From JBMNCR01 sp049366695 (lineage in GTDB: Bacteria; Bacillota; Clostridia; Eubacteriales; Alkalibacteraceae): a DNA stretch of 6,502 bases. Position numbers and translations under genes: made by a program. The notes under the pieces are model-generated. The model was given only the letters and a program-made list of their open reading frames with translations, did no database searches and had not been told where the DNA came from. The DNA lies in NCBI GenBank assembly GCA_049366695.1, contig JBMNCR010000018.1:1-6502 (forward strand). Direction: 5' to 3'. Of this stretch, positions 5,858 to 6,502 are shown piece after piece (the first letter of the stretch is position 1; the number at the start of each line of letters is the position of its first letter).

Positions 5858-5963
5858 GAATTCCTTCATCATCTATAATTATACTAATTGCCTTTTTTAA
5901 AAACATTTATTTAATAATATTTATATATTCATTATATTTTAAAATTCATATCTTATATTCATT

Positions 5964-5991
5964 GTTATAATATAAGTAAATGACATTTCAA
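5964..5991 (-). promoter_or_regulatory. Putative LytTR-controlled promoter
   Basis: On the minus strand TTGAAA (5986-5991) and TATAAC (5964-5969) are separated by 16 bases. The -35 starts seven bases after the second LytTR repeat, a typical placement for activation. Transcripts would run into the C39 stub and could continue about 300 bases to the bacteriocin precursor. The rest of 5858-5963 is very AT-rich and holds no supportable gene. Confidence 0.55.
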
Positions 5992-5998
5992 GAGGGAT

Positions 5999-6028
5999 GT
6001 GGTATTCAGTCGATTTTTCGTGGTATTT
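5999..6028 (-). promoter_or_regulatory. LytTR-type tandem binding site
   Basis: Two 9-base repeats, AAATACCAC (6020-6028) and GAATACCAC (5999-6007), are separated by 12 bases on the minus strand, so they repeat every 21 bases or two helical turns. This is the architecture bound by LytTR response-regulator dimers such as AgrA, PlnC and ComE. The site lies 43 bases past the LytTR gene and directly upstream of a promoter, so it is the likely target of that regulator or of an intact paralogue elsewhere. Confidence 0.7.
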
Positions 6029-6070
6029 GGTATATTTTTATATAATAACAAATTATTTTATTATTTCCCT

Positions 6071-6450
6071 TTAAATAGATTTAAGTTTTGCCTCTTCTAT
6101 TGTATTTAGCAATAGTTTCTTAATAGATTTTTTATATTTACGACTTACCGGTATGATACATTCATTTGTCAGTAGCAGGTGATTTTCTCTCATACTTTTG
6201 ATTTTATCTTTATGTACAATTATACTTTGATGACATTGATGAAAGATTCCATGAGAAATATGCTGTTTGAGCTTTTGTATTGTTGTGTAGTATGCATACT
6301 CACTTTTTTCACATATGACTCTGACTTTGTTTCTCTCCTTCTCCATATAGATTATCTGGTTATAGTCTATTTTTAGGATATTTTTTCCTTGAGGGATCAA
6401 TAGATATTTTTCATCGCTTTCTTTCTCTTTTTCTGGAAATATTTCCAAGG
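6071..6450 (-). pseudogene. LytTR response-regulator fragment lacking receiver domain
   Basis: The encoded stretch is a LytTR DNA-binding domain, normally the C-terminal half of AgrA/PlnC-type response regulators that switch on bacteriocin and quorum genes. Recognisable parts are KYLLIPQGKNILKIDYNQII (14-33), YMEKERNKVRV (34-44), FHQCHQSIIVHKDKI (69-83) and IPVSRKYKK (99-107), numbering from a TTG at 6448. That TTG has no ribosome binding site and no ATG precedes the domain in frame; an in-frame TAG lies upstream at 6464-6466. The receiver domain with its phospho-accepting Asp is missing, and the sequence beyond about 6451 looks like an IS21 end. The best reading is a response-regulator gene cut by an insertion. 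A stand-alone LytTR protein from a non-standard start is possible, because the domain itself is undamaged. Confidence 0.75.
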
Positions 6451-6502
6451 TATAAATGTTAATCTAAATGTACCCAGAAATGAGCATGAGAACTTCCCCA
6501 CT
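6451..6502. mobile_element. Probable IS21-family element terminus
   Basis: Read on the plus strand this begins TATAAATGTTAATCTAAATG and contains two spaced copies of a CCCA-type repeat (TGTACCCAGAAATGA, then ACTTCCCCA), with a short CAT-containing spacer. IS21-family ends typically begin TGTAAATGTCAA-like and carry such internal tandem repeats. The element continues out of the window, so its genes cannot be seen. It abuts the LytTR domain exactly where the receiver domain should be. The assignment rests on recalled end sequences. Confidence 0.45.

Noticed and set aside
6179..6376. Plus-strand open frame of 65 codons opposite the LytTR domain.
   Set aside because: It is antisense to a recognisable LytTR domain and has no family features or convincing ribosome binding site.

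Overview
The window reads as an AT-rich, low-GC Firmicute, most likely a Clostridium or close relative. The central genes are extremely AT-rich, ribosome binding sites are GGAGG-like, and the protein families (YIP1, SpoIIM/DUF95, LytTR regulator, IS3 and IS21 transposons) fit that group. Genus level is inference. Almost every real gene lies on the minus strand, so transcription runs from high to low coordinates.

Right edge (about 6070-6502): the window ends in what looks like the terminus of an IS21-family element. Directly next to it is a LytTR DNA-binding domain with no receiver domain and no proper start, so it looks like a response-regulator gene cut by the insertion. Just downstream (5999-6028) are two 9-bp repeats exactly 21 bp apart, the usual spacing of LytTR binding sites, followed by a promoter. 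Next comes a 32-codon stub (5759-5857) that matches the start of a C39-peptidase bacteriocin exporter and then stops. Together these look like the wreck of a quorum-regulated bacteriocin locus with a double-glycine-type exporter.

Centre (2655-5661): a compact, apparently intact operon for a head-to-tail circular bacteriocin. It begins with a 92-aa precursor whose core resembles the enterocin NKR-5-3B/amylocyclicin/AS-48 type and ends in Trp. It continues with a 377-aa polytopic membrane protein, an ABC ATPase, a 175-aa membrane protein and a SpoIIM/DUF95 membrane protein. The last four overlap one another by 14 to 34 bases. An inverted repeat separates the precursor gene from the rest and may set the ratio of peptide to machinery. 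No small basic immunity protein of the usual type is visible, so immunity probably rests with one of the membrane proteins.

Left part (1-2409): a YIP1-family membrane protein with its own GTG start and ribosome binding site, whose 3' end meets a remnant of an IS21 IstB helper ATPase on the plus strand. Beside the remnant lies an IS3-family element. Its OrfA and A-AAA-AAG slippage site are intact, but OrfB carries an internal frameshift and has lost its C-terminus and the far end of the element. The bacteriocin operon is therefore bracketed by decayed insertion sequences on both sides.
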